64,000 nt of DNA from Pomacea canaliculata. Lineage: Eukaryota; Mollusca; Gastropoda; Architaenioglossa; Ampullariidae. The position numbers were made by a program, and so were the translations under genes. Positions within the stretch are counted from its first letter, which is position 1. Each line of letters opens with the position of its first letter. The notes under the pieces are model-generated. The model saw only the letters and a program-made list of their open reading frames with translations, was not told the DNA's origin and searched no databases. The stretch spans positions 7,860,464 through 7,924,463 of the forward strand of contig NC_037602.1 in assembly GCF_003073045.1 (NCBI RefSeq). Direction: 5' to 3'. This document shows positions 26,593-37,700 of the stretch, in pieces.

Positions 26593-28074
26593 GTAAGTAT
26601 TCAAAGACAGTTTGAGATTTTTCTTTCTTTTTTTCTTTTTCTTTGTTGTTTGTGTCGCTATCTTGGCGTTGTTCAACACCGAAGACTCACTATCTGCTGC
26701 CTTGCCTTCCCGAAGACATGAACCTTCTCTTCTTTGTCAACCTTTTGTTTTTGAGGTAAAACCTCTTGTAACTTTGTCCCCAGATGATAGCAATGGTGTT
26801 ATTGTACGTCATTTGTTTATTTAAAGTTTTTGAGTTCATTACAACTGTAATGTCTATCGTCTATTTATTGCTCTGCCCTTACATTGTCCTGACCTCTAAC
26901 CTACAGACAAGTCATAAAAGACATAGAAAACTCAAAGAGGAATCAGAGAACTAACAGTAAAGATGGAGCTTGCCACAAATCTGTCACTAACAGGTTGAGG
27001 CCACCGGCTTTCATTTATATTGTTTATGTTTTGTTGTTATGGTTCGATTTGGATAGAAGTGTTGCACCTTCATGTTTACATGTCTTGGGTGTCCAGCTTC
27101 CGTCCTGTCTTGGAGAAAGCACAGTGCGGGTGGGACAGTATGGTGTGGCTCGAATATGAAAATATGTACAATGCTTCTAGTACAAAGTACAGAATTAATG
27201 TAAATACGCAGATCAAGATTTATTCCCCCTAGGCAATAACATTATTTGATACTGCGCACTCAGAGACCGTTGTCATAACAATATTTCTCTTCAGCAACGA
27301 TTGCCGTATTGAGCTGGCACTTCATGTTAGTGTTCGTAATATTATCTTCGGTCACTCCAGTATTCCCCTGTTCAATCAATTCTTCCCCATTCTGTTTTAT
27401 GATCCCGAAATCCTTCACGCCAGTTTCGACGAGGGCGTTTAGTAGACTAGTGACCTCAGATTTATAATGGACGATTAGACCGTGAAAAAATGAACACAGA
27501 AAGCAGTTCTCTTGTAGCCCTCAATTTTAAATGACAAAAAACTTTAGTATCCACTTAAAAAGGACGTCCATGGTCAAGCCAGACTTGTTGACACCATGCA
27601 TTTTCTTGGCTCTCATCGACTTCCTGATCTGTGGGGAGCAATTAATTCTAATACTGATATGTTCTGAAACCATATTTATTTATAAACAGATACAGACTAT
27701 AGTATATAAATACATTCAGGCCTGTAGTCACTCCCCTTTTAGGCACGAACTTTCCACAAAGTATACCGTATATTGCTCTTGTTTTAGCTTAACAGTTATC
27801 TGGAAGATATTGTTCCGACCTCTTATGGAGAAGGCTGGAAGAGGAGAAAGGCTCTAGGGGTGGATTGCAGATAACCCTCTAAGATAAAGGTAGAACAGAA
27901 GGGCATTGATATTTAATGTTGTTGTTGTTGTTAGGCGTACAGCCACACTTTAACCTGTTGTGAGTCAGCTCAAACATTCAGACACTATTGCTACGCGCTC
28001 CACCAGTGACTTTTTCCCAGAACCTATGTTTTGAGGCATTTTATGGTAGGATGAAAGCAAAAAATACAACAAAC

Positions 28075-28075
<1 letters not shown>

Positions 28076-28116
<41 letters not shown>
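28076..28116. repeat. (CAA)n microsatellite
   Basis: About a dozen CAA/ACA triplets form an uninterrupted run with short A-rich flanks. It lies about 80 bp before the CR1/Rex1-like LINE remnant. Confidence 0.9.
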
Positions 28117-28189
28117 AACACACAAAATAAAAAAAGACAACAATATCTACAACAGACAGCTGTAAGGTAACAATTGTGTAATCAGGCCT

Positions 28190-28925
28190 GACGAGGACAG
28201 CGGCTGTACCTTCTGAGGAGACTCTGCAGCTTCAATGTCAGCTCAGGGGTGCTGGAGACTGTGTACAGGTCTCTTGCTGAGAGCATCCTCTCATTCAACA
28301 TCGCTGCCTGGTATGGTCACCTACTAGTCAACGACAAGGCAAGGCTGGCCAGAGTCATCCACCAGGCCAATAAAATTATTGGTATATCACAGCTGCCACT
28401 TTCTGACTTGTACCTTCGTGCAGTCAGAAGGATGGCACATAACATCATTTCTGACCCAACGCACCCTCTCCATCCCAACTTCCAGCTGTTGCCCTCAGGC
28501 AGGCACTATAAAGTGCCACGTGTACGGAAAGCTGCCTACCAGAGGTCCTTCGTGCCAGCAGCCATCACCATCCTAAACAAAGCCACAAGGACTCAGGAGG
28601 AATTAAACACAGTCTGAAGAGAAGAGGGTGCTGACATCCATTATCAGCCATCACCTTGTTGAATGAGTCCTCCCTTTCGCACAAACAAGACGAGCTCTCA
28701 ATCTAAATAATTAATGAAATGCAGGGATTTCTGTCACAGGCCAATAGCTGACATAGATGACAATTTGTAATGTTGTTTGCCTGCAGGTGATGAAAAGATA
28801 ATAGTGATTATGTGTGCGTTAAATGTCTGTATGAGTATGTATGCCTGCCCGTGTGAGCAAAAGAAAAATTTCTGTCTTGGGGTCTCCTCGACAGACAATA
28901 AAGTCTGATTTAATTTGATTTAATA
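28190..28925 (+). mobile_element. CR1/Rex1-like LINE, 3' end with intact tail
   Basis: An open frame of about 130 codons reads as the C-terminal part of a CR1/Rex1-type reverse transcriptase polyprotein: RLYLLRRLCSFNVSS, YRSLAESILSFNIAAWYGHL and HPLHPNFQLLPSGRHYKVPR. It ends in TGA at about 28616 and is followed by about 300 bp of 3' UTR finishing in gacagacaataaagtctgat plus a degenerate ATTTG-type microsatellite, the usual CR1-class 3' end. The long uninterrupted frame suggests a comparatively young, 5'-truncated insertion. Confidence 0.8.
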
Positions 28926-29054
28926 AACTGCTTGTTATTATTGCCGGGTTTAAAGTTAAGACATGGATTCAATAATTTGCTTAATTAGAACTTAGAAGTG
29001 TTTTCTGAACGTCAATTTTTTTGTCACAACTTGTTTAACACAGCTGGCAATAAG

Positions 29055-29820
29055 TCATATAGATGACCTCGGGGCTGAAGCCCTGGGCCCCTTCGAGAAC
29101 GGGGCCTGGGGCGACCGCCCCACTTGCCAACCCCTAACGCCGCCTCTGAGGACCAATGACACACTGTTATCGCAGCCGACAAAAATAATAGAAGGAATTA
29201 TTACAAAAACATAAAATTGTTGTGACGCAGCGATGCTCATAAATATTTCATGATAGTGTCAAAGTAAGACAGCGCTCATTTATTCATTGTCTAGTCTCTT
29301 CATTTCCAGCAAAACCTGAGCACCACAGACATGTGAATGGTCTTCAAAACTAAACAAATAAACTGAATTAATACAGCATCAATGTCCTGTTTGCAACATT
29401 AACATTCAAACATTTTGAAATTTTGAATACTACATTAGGTTAATGTTAAAATTTTAAAAGAATATTTATTGCGAAGTCTTTAAGCTGCATTAAAAATTTG
29501 GTTTTATGTTAACTAAATATCTATGAAGTGCTATACAAAACTTTTGAAAAGGTTCTAGAAACACCAGGAAATTGTTAGAAAGTAATTTCCATGCAAACAT
29601 TATTAAAACCTTGCCACACCGCGGCGTTTAGTTAACATTCACTACAAAATTTAATATAACAGCATAAACACCTTTCTTAACTGTTTCAATGTTGCTGGCG
29701 GTCAAGTGTGGAAAGATGGGAGATCAATCGCATCTACCCCGTTACACGTGCATAGTGCTGCTGAAACTGATAAAAATAAACACTGATTGCCTGATTAAAT
29801 AAAAAGTCGTGGTAAAGAAA
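29055..29820. other. Non-coding DNA before the DUF1647-like gene
   Basis: The only visible structure is a short GC-rich segment at about 29068-29150 (ggggctgaagccctgggccc), whose composition differs from its surroundings and which could be a repeat fragment. No exon is supported. Confidence 0.4.
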
Positions 29821-30031
29821 GGTGGTGCTTCGTTTCTCAGGTGGGTCGCGAGCACCGGGGATCGATTTCAGCGCCATTCCGCCCCAAAGCTTACCTCACG
29901 TGAAGCTGAGTGCATTGATCAGGATGCACACCAGCAGCATCCACCCAGGTGTGTCACAACCGACGGCTGTGAAAGCCAGGATGGTTTGCACACACGGGAA
30001 TTGTTGTTATTGTCAGTACATTGCTGCCAAC

Positions 30032-33000
30032 ATGCGTTTTGCAGGGCTTTATTTTGTGCGGATTCCGCTGGTCGTCTGCGTGGCCGTGGTGGTGCTGCTG
30101 ACCGTCATGGTGGTCTACCATCCGGAGATGCATCGCATTTTGAATTGGTCCCCACGGGTTCCAGATGAGGACCACTCGCTAGCGGGAAAGCGACAGCTTG
30201 AAGCAACCGTTGGAGGTAAGTTTGAATGCCTGTCTAGGAAAGACAATAGTTTAAAGAGATTTTTATAACAACAACCAACTTTATTAGTCCCAATGGGCAA
30301 TTTAAATGGGAGGTGTGCTCTGTTTCCAATATATTTTAGCAATGGAATCCTGGAAGGGCAAAGAGGTTCCTCGACTGGTCTATTTTTCTTTTTCTCACCC
30401 TGTGTGTGTGTGTTGTTGTGCGTTCCAGAATGCATGTTTGTGAGTGTTCGTGAATTGACTTTGTACTCAGCTAAAACAACATTATATTAGATGTTTTCCT
30501 GTGTAGTTTTTAACCCTCCTCTTTTCTCTGAAGAGCCCCTCTGTGGAGATAATTTTGAGAGATGTACCGAGGATAACTGCAAGCAAGACTACACGGAGAG
30601 AGAAATTGCGGTCCTGGCACAAGTGTTGGAAATGAGGCTCAGAGGTAAGACAGCAGTGACTGTGCAGAATTTGTTAAAATACTTTTCCCTTATTTTTCTG
30701 TCTTATCTTTTACAATACATTTTGGGATTATTTTTTAAAATTTCGATGTCAAGGTTCTGTCTTTCAAACAGCGGCACTTGATATTTCAGGGAAGACACCT
30801 GGGAAAAGGAAAGTATGGGTTATGTCCTCCTCATATCTTGTCTTACATTGGGTAGATCACTAACAACATGTCACGGACGTGTGTGCAATTGAAATGAATT
30901 TTTCTCCCCTTGCAATTGTGGTGAGGATGATGAGTGACGGCTGGTGGTACAACGGGTTATTTATTTATTTTCTGTAGGGGGGTGGAGGGTCGAGCGATTG
31001 TCATCGCAGGTGGTCAAAGTGTACTTTCAATTTTCCACAATAGAAGATGGTGCCATTAACTTCTTTTCTTGAGAACTCTCGCAATTTTCGTCTTTTTTGT
31101 TCTTGCCCTCCGGAGCAAAACTTATCAGCAGATATTCTAATTCTTTGAAAGTTGTCCCACTATAGTCCTCTAAAAAAGCTCGTCTTTTTTTGGTCTTTCT
31201 CAGCTCTGTCGTGAGTTCTTTGAAGGTCTGGTGGACTTCAAACTCTTTGGACAAGATGCCAGTGACTGTCATCTTTTCCTCTATTTCACCCCACATCTGA
31301 TGGCTCATGCCCACATACACCTTTTCAGTTTTTCTGTCATCATCATATATTTGTTCGAGTTCTCTTATTAGTTTTGTCAATCATTCCACCGCTTTGATAG
31401 TCTCAGCATTGGCTGATATCTCCATTTCCAGAGATTTCTCATGATTTCTAACATTCAGGTGGACGAGTTCTGAGTTGAATTTAGTTTCCAGATGAGCCGG
31501 TTTTTCTGCCTCGATGTTTTCCTCCAGAGATTTCTATCTTGTAGTATTCTCAAAATCTTTCTTCAGTTTTTCCTCACGTTCCTTGAAGAATCTGATTTTT
31601 GCTAAGGTTCTCTGTAGGCCATCAGACTGATTCTTATGACCAAATTCAAATTCACGAACCTTTTCTTTAAATTCACCAATGGTCACCCAGTGTTGTTGAC
31701 ACTTTATAGCCAGTTGATCTCTTTCATTTCGGTAAACATCTGTCTCAGCCTTAAGCCGAGCAATTTCTTCCTCTCGGTCACTGATCTCTGTCTGCAGTTT
31801 GCATTCACGATTCTCAATACTTTCTTTAGAGTTCTGCAAATTTTATTGTAAGGTCCTAATCTCATAATTTAGTTTACTGAGGTCGTGCTTATATTCATCA
31901 TGAACCTTCTGAAGAGAGGATTCTTTCTGCATCGATGTCTGTTTTGTTTGTGACTCGCGTTGAGCCTTGGTCATCTCAGACTCTACATCATGACGAGGGG
32001 CTTCCTTTCTATCCTTTCCTTGATATTGATGTACTTATCGCATTTCTTGTCCTTTTGAGGCTGAACACATAATGGCGACAGCATCTGGCTAGATCTGTGA
32101 CAGAAGTATAAGGGGATTAAGGAAATCAGAGAGGGATGAGAAAACTATGAAAGAGGATGAGCAAACGTGAATTCGAAATGACTGTGTGGCTTATGTAACT
32201 GCTGTGTGCTATCATTTTACAATCTACTGTACCTGGAGCAACTACATGGTTATATGTCTGGTCTGCGGAGACCAAGGCTTAGCCTCTTGCGAAGTTCTCC
32301 GCTGTTAGTCTCGGCGAGCCTAAACAATGAATGCGACTAAACCGGAAACTGTGTATACAACCAGCCTCATTCTAGTAGATAAGCTGAAACGTGGCTAAAC
32401 CGGAAGCGTTGTATACACCGACCTCGTTTTAGTAGTTAACTGGAAAAAAATCTTCTACAAGCAGTCCAGTATAGAAAAAATATCAAACAGTGTTACATAA
32501 GCATCTGTTTTGCCTTGCAGACTAATAATTGCAGGTTAGGTATCATCCATGTGTGTATGTGAGAGAGAAAACGAAATGGAAAAACAAAATAAATGTTGAT
32601 AGGGGTGACTGTAGCAGCAATGTCTCTTCTTCCCCCCAAATGTCTGTCTATATTTTTTCTTTCTTTCTGTGTTTATTTTCAGATGCCACGGTCAAACGTG
32701 AAATAATACCAAACATTACATGCGAAGTTGAAACAAATGTTCGTGAGTACAGATACGCAGTGTTGTCCATAGGAATGGGAATCCCATGGGAATCCCATGG
32801 GAAACGTCCCATGGGACGGGATGGGATGGGACAGCACACATTTGTATTTCCCATGGTAGTCGATACTTGATATTGCAAAATAAATTTACTGTTATTTCAT
32901 TCATCAAAGATTTAAATCTTTCCTCTGAATCATCTATTGTATGTGAAGTAGCAGGAATTATAGAACAAAAGCAGAAAAGTGGTTTTCAGTGTTGTCCATA

Positions 33001-36000
33001 GGATTGTTAATACCATGGGAATCCCATGGGAAACATCCCTTGGGATGGGACGGGATGGGACAGGCATAAATTGCCATGGGACGGGATGGGACGGGATAGA
33101 AAAATATGTCCCATGGACAACCCTGCAGATACGATTCTAAACCCTGGTCTCCAATGCTAGTTTAAAGCCTTAACAAAAAAGATGGCCTACATCTCTACAA
33201 AAACGAAGACTGATTAACTATGTTTTGTACACCTGATGTTTGTTTGCTCACTGGGCAGGAAATCCGTGCGTGCATACGAACTGCTCCGATTCTATCCCCG
33301 AATCTGCGGAGGACCGAGTTCGACAGCTTCTGCTGCCACAGCTACGACTCAGCCTCCACACGCAGGACGTGCTGCGCTCCATGGCCGAGGACGTCCTGGA
33401 GACCAAGTACATCTTCGTGACAGCGGCTTCATCCGACCACTATGGCGAGTCCCAGGCCCTGATATACAACCTCAGGCACTTCGTCTTCAACAAGCTCAAC
33501 CCCACAGACCACGCTTTCTACTACTTCGACATTGGTTTGTCACCATCAGAGAGAAGTAAGGTCAGCCCTCATTTGTTATGCAACAGTTGAAAGGAATAGA
33601 AATACGTAACTAAAACAGTATTAAATATGAACATAATAACTATTGCATCGCATTAAATATGCACAGAATAAAATTAAAATACAAAGAACGGTAATGTAGA
33701 ATAGTAATACACTCAAAATAACACAAACAGTAGTGTTAAAGCCACGTAAAATAATATTAAACCACACTCTTAATAGTCATATATAATGGTATACGCACAG
33801 AATGGTAATAAAGTGTAGTAATACTGTACACACAAAATAGAAATGTGTATGTAATCGTATTAAATACACAGAGTAATATTAAATATATACAGAATAATGT
33901 AACCACATATACTTTAGTTACAGAACCGTATTAAATACACCAAAAAACCTATTCACCATCTAAAAACGAAAACTAAGAGGATATTGAAAATTACTTAGTG
34001 GAATGAAGTCTGTAAGTGATGTTGATGCGCTGTTTTATCCTTTTGTTGCTCAGGTTGAGAAAAATTGCAACTGTACTGTAAAGAGCTTTCCATTTAGTTC
34101 ATTTCCACCGCACATCAAAACTTTAAAATGTTATGGTTGGAAGCCCATAATCATCAAGGTATGAATTTCGTTTCGACAGCTTTATCTTCTATGTCATTAT
34201 CCTCCCTCCCTTCTTCCTCACCTTGCGCTTGTCTTTCTGTTATCTTTTACTCTTCCTTCACAGTCCTTATACCTATAGTCTCTAATCTCCTTCAGCTCTC
34301 CTTCCTTCTTTCTTACACTCTTTCCCTTCACTTTTAACCTTTCATTCCCTTCACCCAAACAGTCCTTAAACTCCTCCCTACACCCCCGACCCTTTTTGTT
34401 TAAATTACTCCTTTCTGTTTCTATCTCTATCTCTAACCCCTGCTAACACTTTTTCTTCCTCACATTCTCTCTCGTCAGCGACTACTTCTGACTTCTGAAT
34501 CCATCTGATGGTGTTCATCAAAAGTCTAATTCCCCCCCCCCTTTTTTTTTTTTTAATGAAACATAGAGAAATAACTATCTTATTCACATCATCTACATGG
34601 TTATTATTTGATTCTAATGTGTCGTGTTTTAATTGCTTCTGTATTGGATGACTCTGTTTATTATTATGATAATGATGATTATTACTATTAGTAGTAGTAA
34701 TAGTCATAGGGGTAGATGTAGCAGCATAAAAATATAACAATACTTTCTGAAAATCTGTCTTGTATAAAGTGGGGCAGGGGACAGAATCAAATAGTCGAGA
34801 GAAAGTGAGTGATCTCCCTTTGATCGCCCCGTGGCCCCGTTTCACTTCGTGTTGCATATGACTTCGCTATTATATCAACCCTCACCCTGCGTCAGACTCA
34901 CACCAAATACATTCACCACCTACTTTCTGAGTTGCAAGACAGGTGACTGCAAACTCTCGTGGATGTAACTGCTTCCATGCCACCTTGACCTGTCCTTCAC
35001 CTTGCAGGCCATGGTGGTCAAGGCCGAGGTGCTGGTGTACATGGACACGTCGGTGCGATTCCGGAATATGGACTTCGAGCTCTTCTTCGACAGGGTGCGG
35101 CGCCGTGGGGGTCAGTTCCTGCACAACATGGATTCCATCCCCAACCATACCTTGCGCACCATGTTCCACTTCTACGGGGAGGAGGAGTGTACATTCACCC
35201 AGTTCCCAGAAATCCTGGCGGGCTTCAGCGCTGTACACAATGAGCCGTTTATGAATCAGGTGAATCTTTCTTGTCCGAGGCGTCTTGAAGTTTTTTTTCC
35301 TTTGCCCTGATCCCTGCTCCTGGTCCCTCACCCTCACCCCAGCTTGTAAACTGAGATACAAAGTCAATGAAAAGGGTATTATTATTATTTTTTTTTATTC
35401 TTAGTGAGGGTGACAGTTTACACAAACAGTGCGGGTTCTTTATAACTGATCTGCCTCACCCTGAAGAGAGAAGCTAATTTGTTAAACAAAAGGACTACTG
35501 TAACAACATGCATGAAACACTAAGAAAGTGAACATCTACAAAGCAATAATTATACTTTTCGTACATATTTATAAACGTTGTAAGTTGATTGTGGGTCCTC
35601 ATACTCCTTTAGTGGTGGGATGAGAGGGAAAGAGAGAAGGGGGATAGAGGGGATAAAATGAGATCAAGAGAAAGAGAGAGGATAATCGAGTGAGATGGTT
35701 TATATAGTGTGCAAGAAGGGAGTAGGAGAGAGAGAGAGAAGAGAAGAGCCAGAAAGAGTGATCTTTCTATAGGTGCTGACACAGATTTTCTAGTTTCTCA
35801 GTCGAACTGGTGTATGGTTTTCTTCAACAGGTCGTCTTGGAGCCGTGGGTGGCCTGTGCGCTTGACAGACTGTGCATGTGCCCCGTGGAACCAGTCAAAG
35901 TGTTGTACTGTCCGCACGAAAAACGCAAGTGGGGTCAATGTCACAGGTTCGACCTGTCCAGTCTCACTCTGCAGATGGCCAAGCTTCTCGGCGAGAAGTT

Positions 36001-36076
36001 CGCCTACGTGGTCATAAATTCCACGACTGAACCACTGATAGAACGGGGTTCGAGCATGAAATTATTCGATGACTAA
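30032..36076 (+). CDS. Type II membrane protein of the DUF1647-like family (7 exons, about 419 aa)
   Basis: Exons are 30032-30215, 30534-30644, 32683-32742, 33259-33560, 34054-34158, 35008-35259 and 35831-36076. Phases join to 1260 nt ending in TAA. Exon 1 encodes a signal anchor (LVVCVAVVVLLTVMVV, about residues 11-26), so the rest is lumenal. The core has KYIFVTAASSDHYGESQALI, FYYFDIGLSPSERSK, YGWKPIIIK, VLVYMDTSVRFR, EPWVACALDRLCMCP and CHRFDLSSLTLQMAKLL. This order (AASS, WKP, a YMD-like line, WV.CAL..CM.P, C.R.D) recalls nematode/mollusc DUF1647 proteins, whose function is unknown. Cysteines and NIT, NCS, NCT and NST sequons fit a secretory-pathway protein. The exon 4 donor is the weak GTCAGC; an upstream GTAAGG donor would bring a stop into frame. 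The start is uncertain: the frame stays open upstream to about 29822. The gene is solid; the family name is from memory. Confidence 0.8.
31027..31995 (-). pseudogene. Intronless coiled-coil protein pseudogene, antisense in an intron
   Basis: One minus-strand frame stays protein-like for about 320 codons, interrupted only by TAA at 31845-31843, TAG at 31536-31534 and TGA at 31383-31381, and ending at 31029-31027. The text is strongly charged and heptad-like: EDGE-type stretches such as SDREEEIARLKAETDVYRNE, KEREEKLKKDFENTTR, LVHLNVRNHEKSLEMEIS and LTKLIRELEQIYDDDRKTEK. A frame change lies upstream near 31,990. A long single-exon frame with three nonsense codons in an intron-rich genome suggests a decayed retrocopy of a coiled-coil protein. 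I do not recognise the parent. It lies inside intron 2 of the DUF1647-like gene. Confidence 0.65.
32254..32475. repeat. Dispersed repeat, copy 1 (related to 46976-47145)
   Basis: The text gcctcttgcgaagttctc, actaaaccggaa and gtagttaactggaaaaaa is shared with the segment at 46976-47145. Here an internal unit of about 62 bp containing ctaaaccggaa...tgtataca occurs twice in tandem. There is no coding potential. It lies in intron 2 of the DUF1647-like gene, and its ends are not clearly defined. Confidence 0.7.
32758..33125. mobile_element. hAT-type MITE, 368 bp, with perfect 8-bp target duplication
   Basis: The element begins CAGTGTTGTCCAT and ends ATGGACAACCCTG, inverted copies apart from one base. 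Both sides carry cagatacg (32750-32757 and 33126-33133), a perfect 8-bp target duplication. The interior is built of GGGATGGGACGGGATGGGAC-like and tcccatggga palindromic runs, and a second copy of the left end (cagtgttgtccatagga) starts at about 32987, so two units appear joined or nested. No ORF is encoded. It sits 15 bp downstream of the exon 3 donor of the DUF1647-like gene. Confidence 0.9.
33590..33960. repeat. Degenerate AT-rich tandem repeat
   Basis: Variants of the phrase (c)agaatagtaatattaaatacac recur about every 25-35 bp through the intron between exons 4 and 5 of the DUF1647-like gene. The copies are heavily diverged, so the unit length is not exact. Confidence 0.55.
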
Positions 36077-37499
36077 GGGGAAGGGGGTTTTGCTGTTTTA
36101 GAGTTGTTTTTTCATTGGGGGTGGAGTAGATAACTTGACTATTTTTCGTCACGTGACTTTAAGGCGCGTGCCAAATGTTTGCTTTTTTCATAAAAATCCT
36201 TTGTCTTTTTTGTACGAACCCAGATCGAGCTGGGACTATCCGTGTGCACGTGGGAGCTCTGTCAGAAATAGATTGAGCGAATGAGTGAACAGGGACTAGG
36301 GGTGAGTGAGAGTGAACGTGTAGGAGGGCATTTGGAAAGTCAGTAGGTCACGGGTGTGAGAGGTGGTACTCGAGGGAAGTCGGGTATGGAGTGGATCTGA
36401 GATGCGCGCGTTACTCTCTTACCAAAGAGCTTCTTTACAGCTTCATCGACCAGACATATCATCAACATCATGGTTATACATCACCATTGGAACTTGAGCT
36501 TTAGTCCCTTGACAGTCAGAAGAAGACCTCTGGGAAAATGTAGTCAGGAATGTCTGCAGGCGGCACGTCATCGCACCATCTAGTGTTCAAACTGCTACCA
36601 TAACCATTTCTTCAATCACTACGAAGACAACACTCCTGGCTGATAATATCCACCTGATTGTACAACGCATGTCCAGGGGGCATCTGATGCATCGAAAGAT
36701 GGACGGACAAACAGACAGACGCACGAACGATCCGACAGAAAGATCGACATCGACTACTCAACAAATGAGCTTACAGGACTAGAAGGACGCATATTTTTTT
36801 AAAATGATTGGTTAAGGTGTAGTGTACTTTTTTTTCCTAAATGTGGGTATATACAATTCTTACTTTTCTCGAGACGCACATCTGCAGACTTCACCATGAG
36901 CAGATAAAGGTCAACAACACCGAGGTCAGGTTTGTGCATGGATACTTTTATGTTTCGAAAGCCTTGGCCAATGGGAAACTGAAAACACATCAGGCATGTC
37001 ACGACCGCGATTTTGACCTCTTTCTGTGAAAGGAAATGTTTGTATGTATATATACATACCTCTATATTTACCCAGCATTGACGCAATGGTATATTGCAAT
37101 GAATTTTACACAATCATGAAAAAAATTAGCCCCCCCCCCTCCACTAGTCTTTGAGAAAAGTAAATCTTCACACGTTCGCAAATATTCTTGAGCAATAGAC
37201 TCCTTAACAAAAATGAGTAAAAAAAAATCCTTGTCTTGATTAGCTATGAAGGGAGCAAGATGACGAACCTCCAGCTTCTTTTCATAAAATGATGTCCAAA
37301 CCCCCAGTTGTTGATTTATTCCGGGATGTTGTATCAAGGATGCCTCAGAATTAAGGAATGTATATCAATGTCTGCGGATGTGAACACCCTTTATTGACTG
37401 TCCACTCTGTGTATATAGGCGCGCGCGCACACACACACACGCACACAGGCTTTTGATATACGTTTACACGCACACGTATATAGGTATATGACGTGTGTA

Positions 37500-37700
37500 A
37501 CGGGACTGGTGGCACAAATAATTTATTTCAATTTCAAAAACCAAGCAATATGATTTCTCCTTCAAAGTAACCCCCCCTCGAGTTTAATGCACTTTTCCAT
37601 CCTTCTCTGCAATAATATGCTTCTCTGCACTGCTGCAAGGATTCTTCTGGAATGTCCCTCAGCTCCGTCCTTTCAAACGGGTCCCCTTGCTCTCCGAGCA
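37500..37700 (-). mobile_element. Possible mariner/Tc1-type transposase C-terminal remnant
   Basis: The minus strand reads LRDIPEESLQQC, then after small disruptions a GYFEGE-like end followed by stops. This recalls the C-terminus of mariner-type transposases, where a basic helix is followed by G.YFEGD. The fragment is short and broken, and no terminal repeats were identified. Confidence 0.35.

Noticed and set aside
28079..28115. CRISPR-like or functional repeat array
   Set aside because: It is a simple CAA microsatellite without spacers; nothing in the window resembles a CRISPR array, and the genome is eukaryotic.
29809..30168. 119-codon plus-strand frame overlapping the first exon of the DUF1647-like gene
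   Set aside because: It is the alternative frame of a GC-rich coding exon. Only the frame with the hydrophobic anchor joins the downstream exons.
32529..33001. Plus- and minus-strand frames across the GGGATGGGAC segment
   Set aside because: They are translations of the palindromic MITE interior and not genes.
34405..35367. Minus-strand frames of 150 and 161 codons
   Set aside because: The second overlaps exon 6 of the DUF1647-like gene antisense and is its shadow; the first is low-complexity intron sequence.
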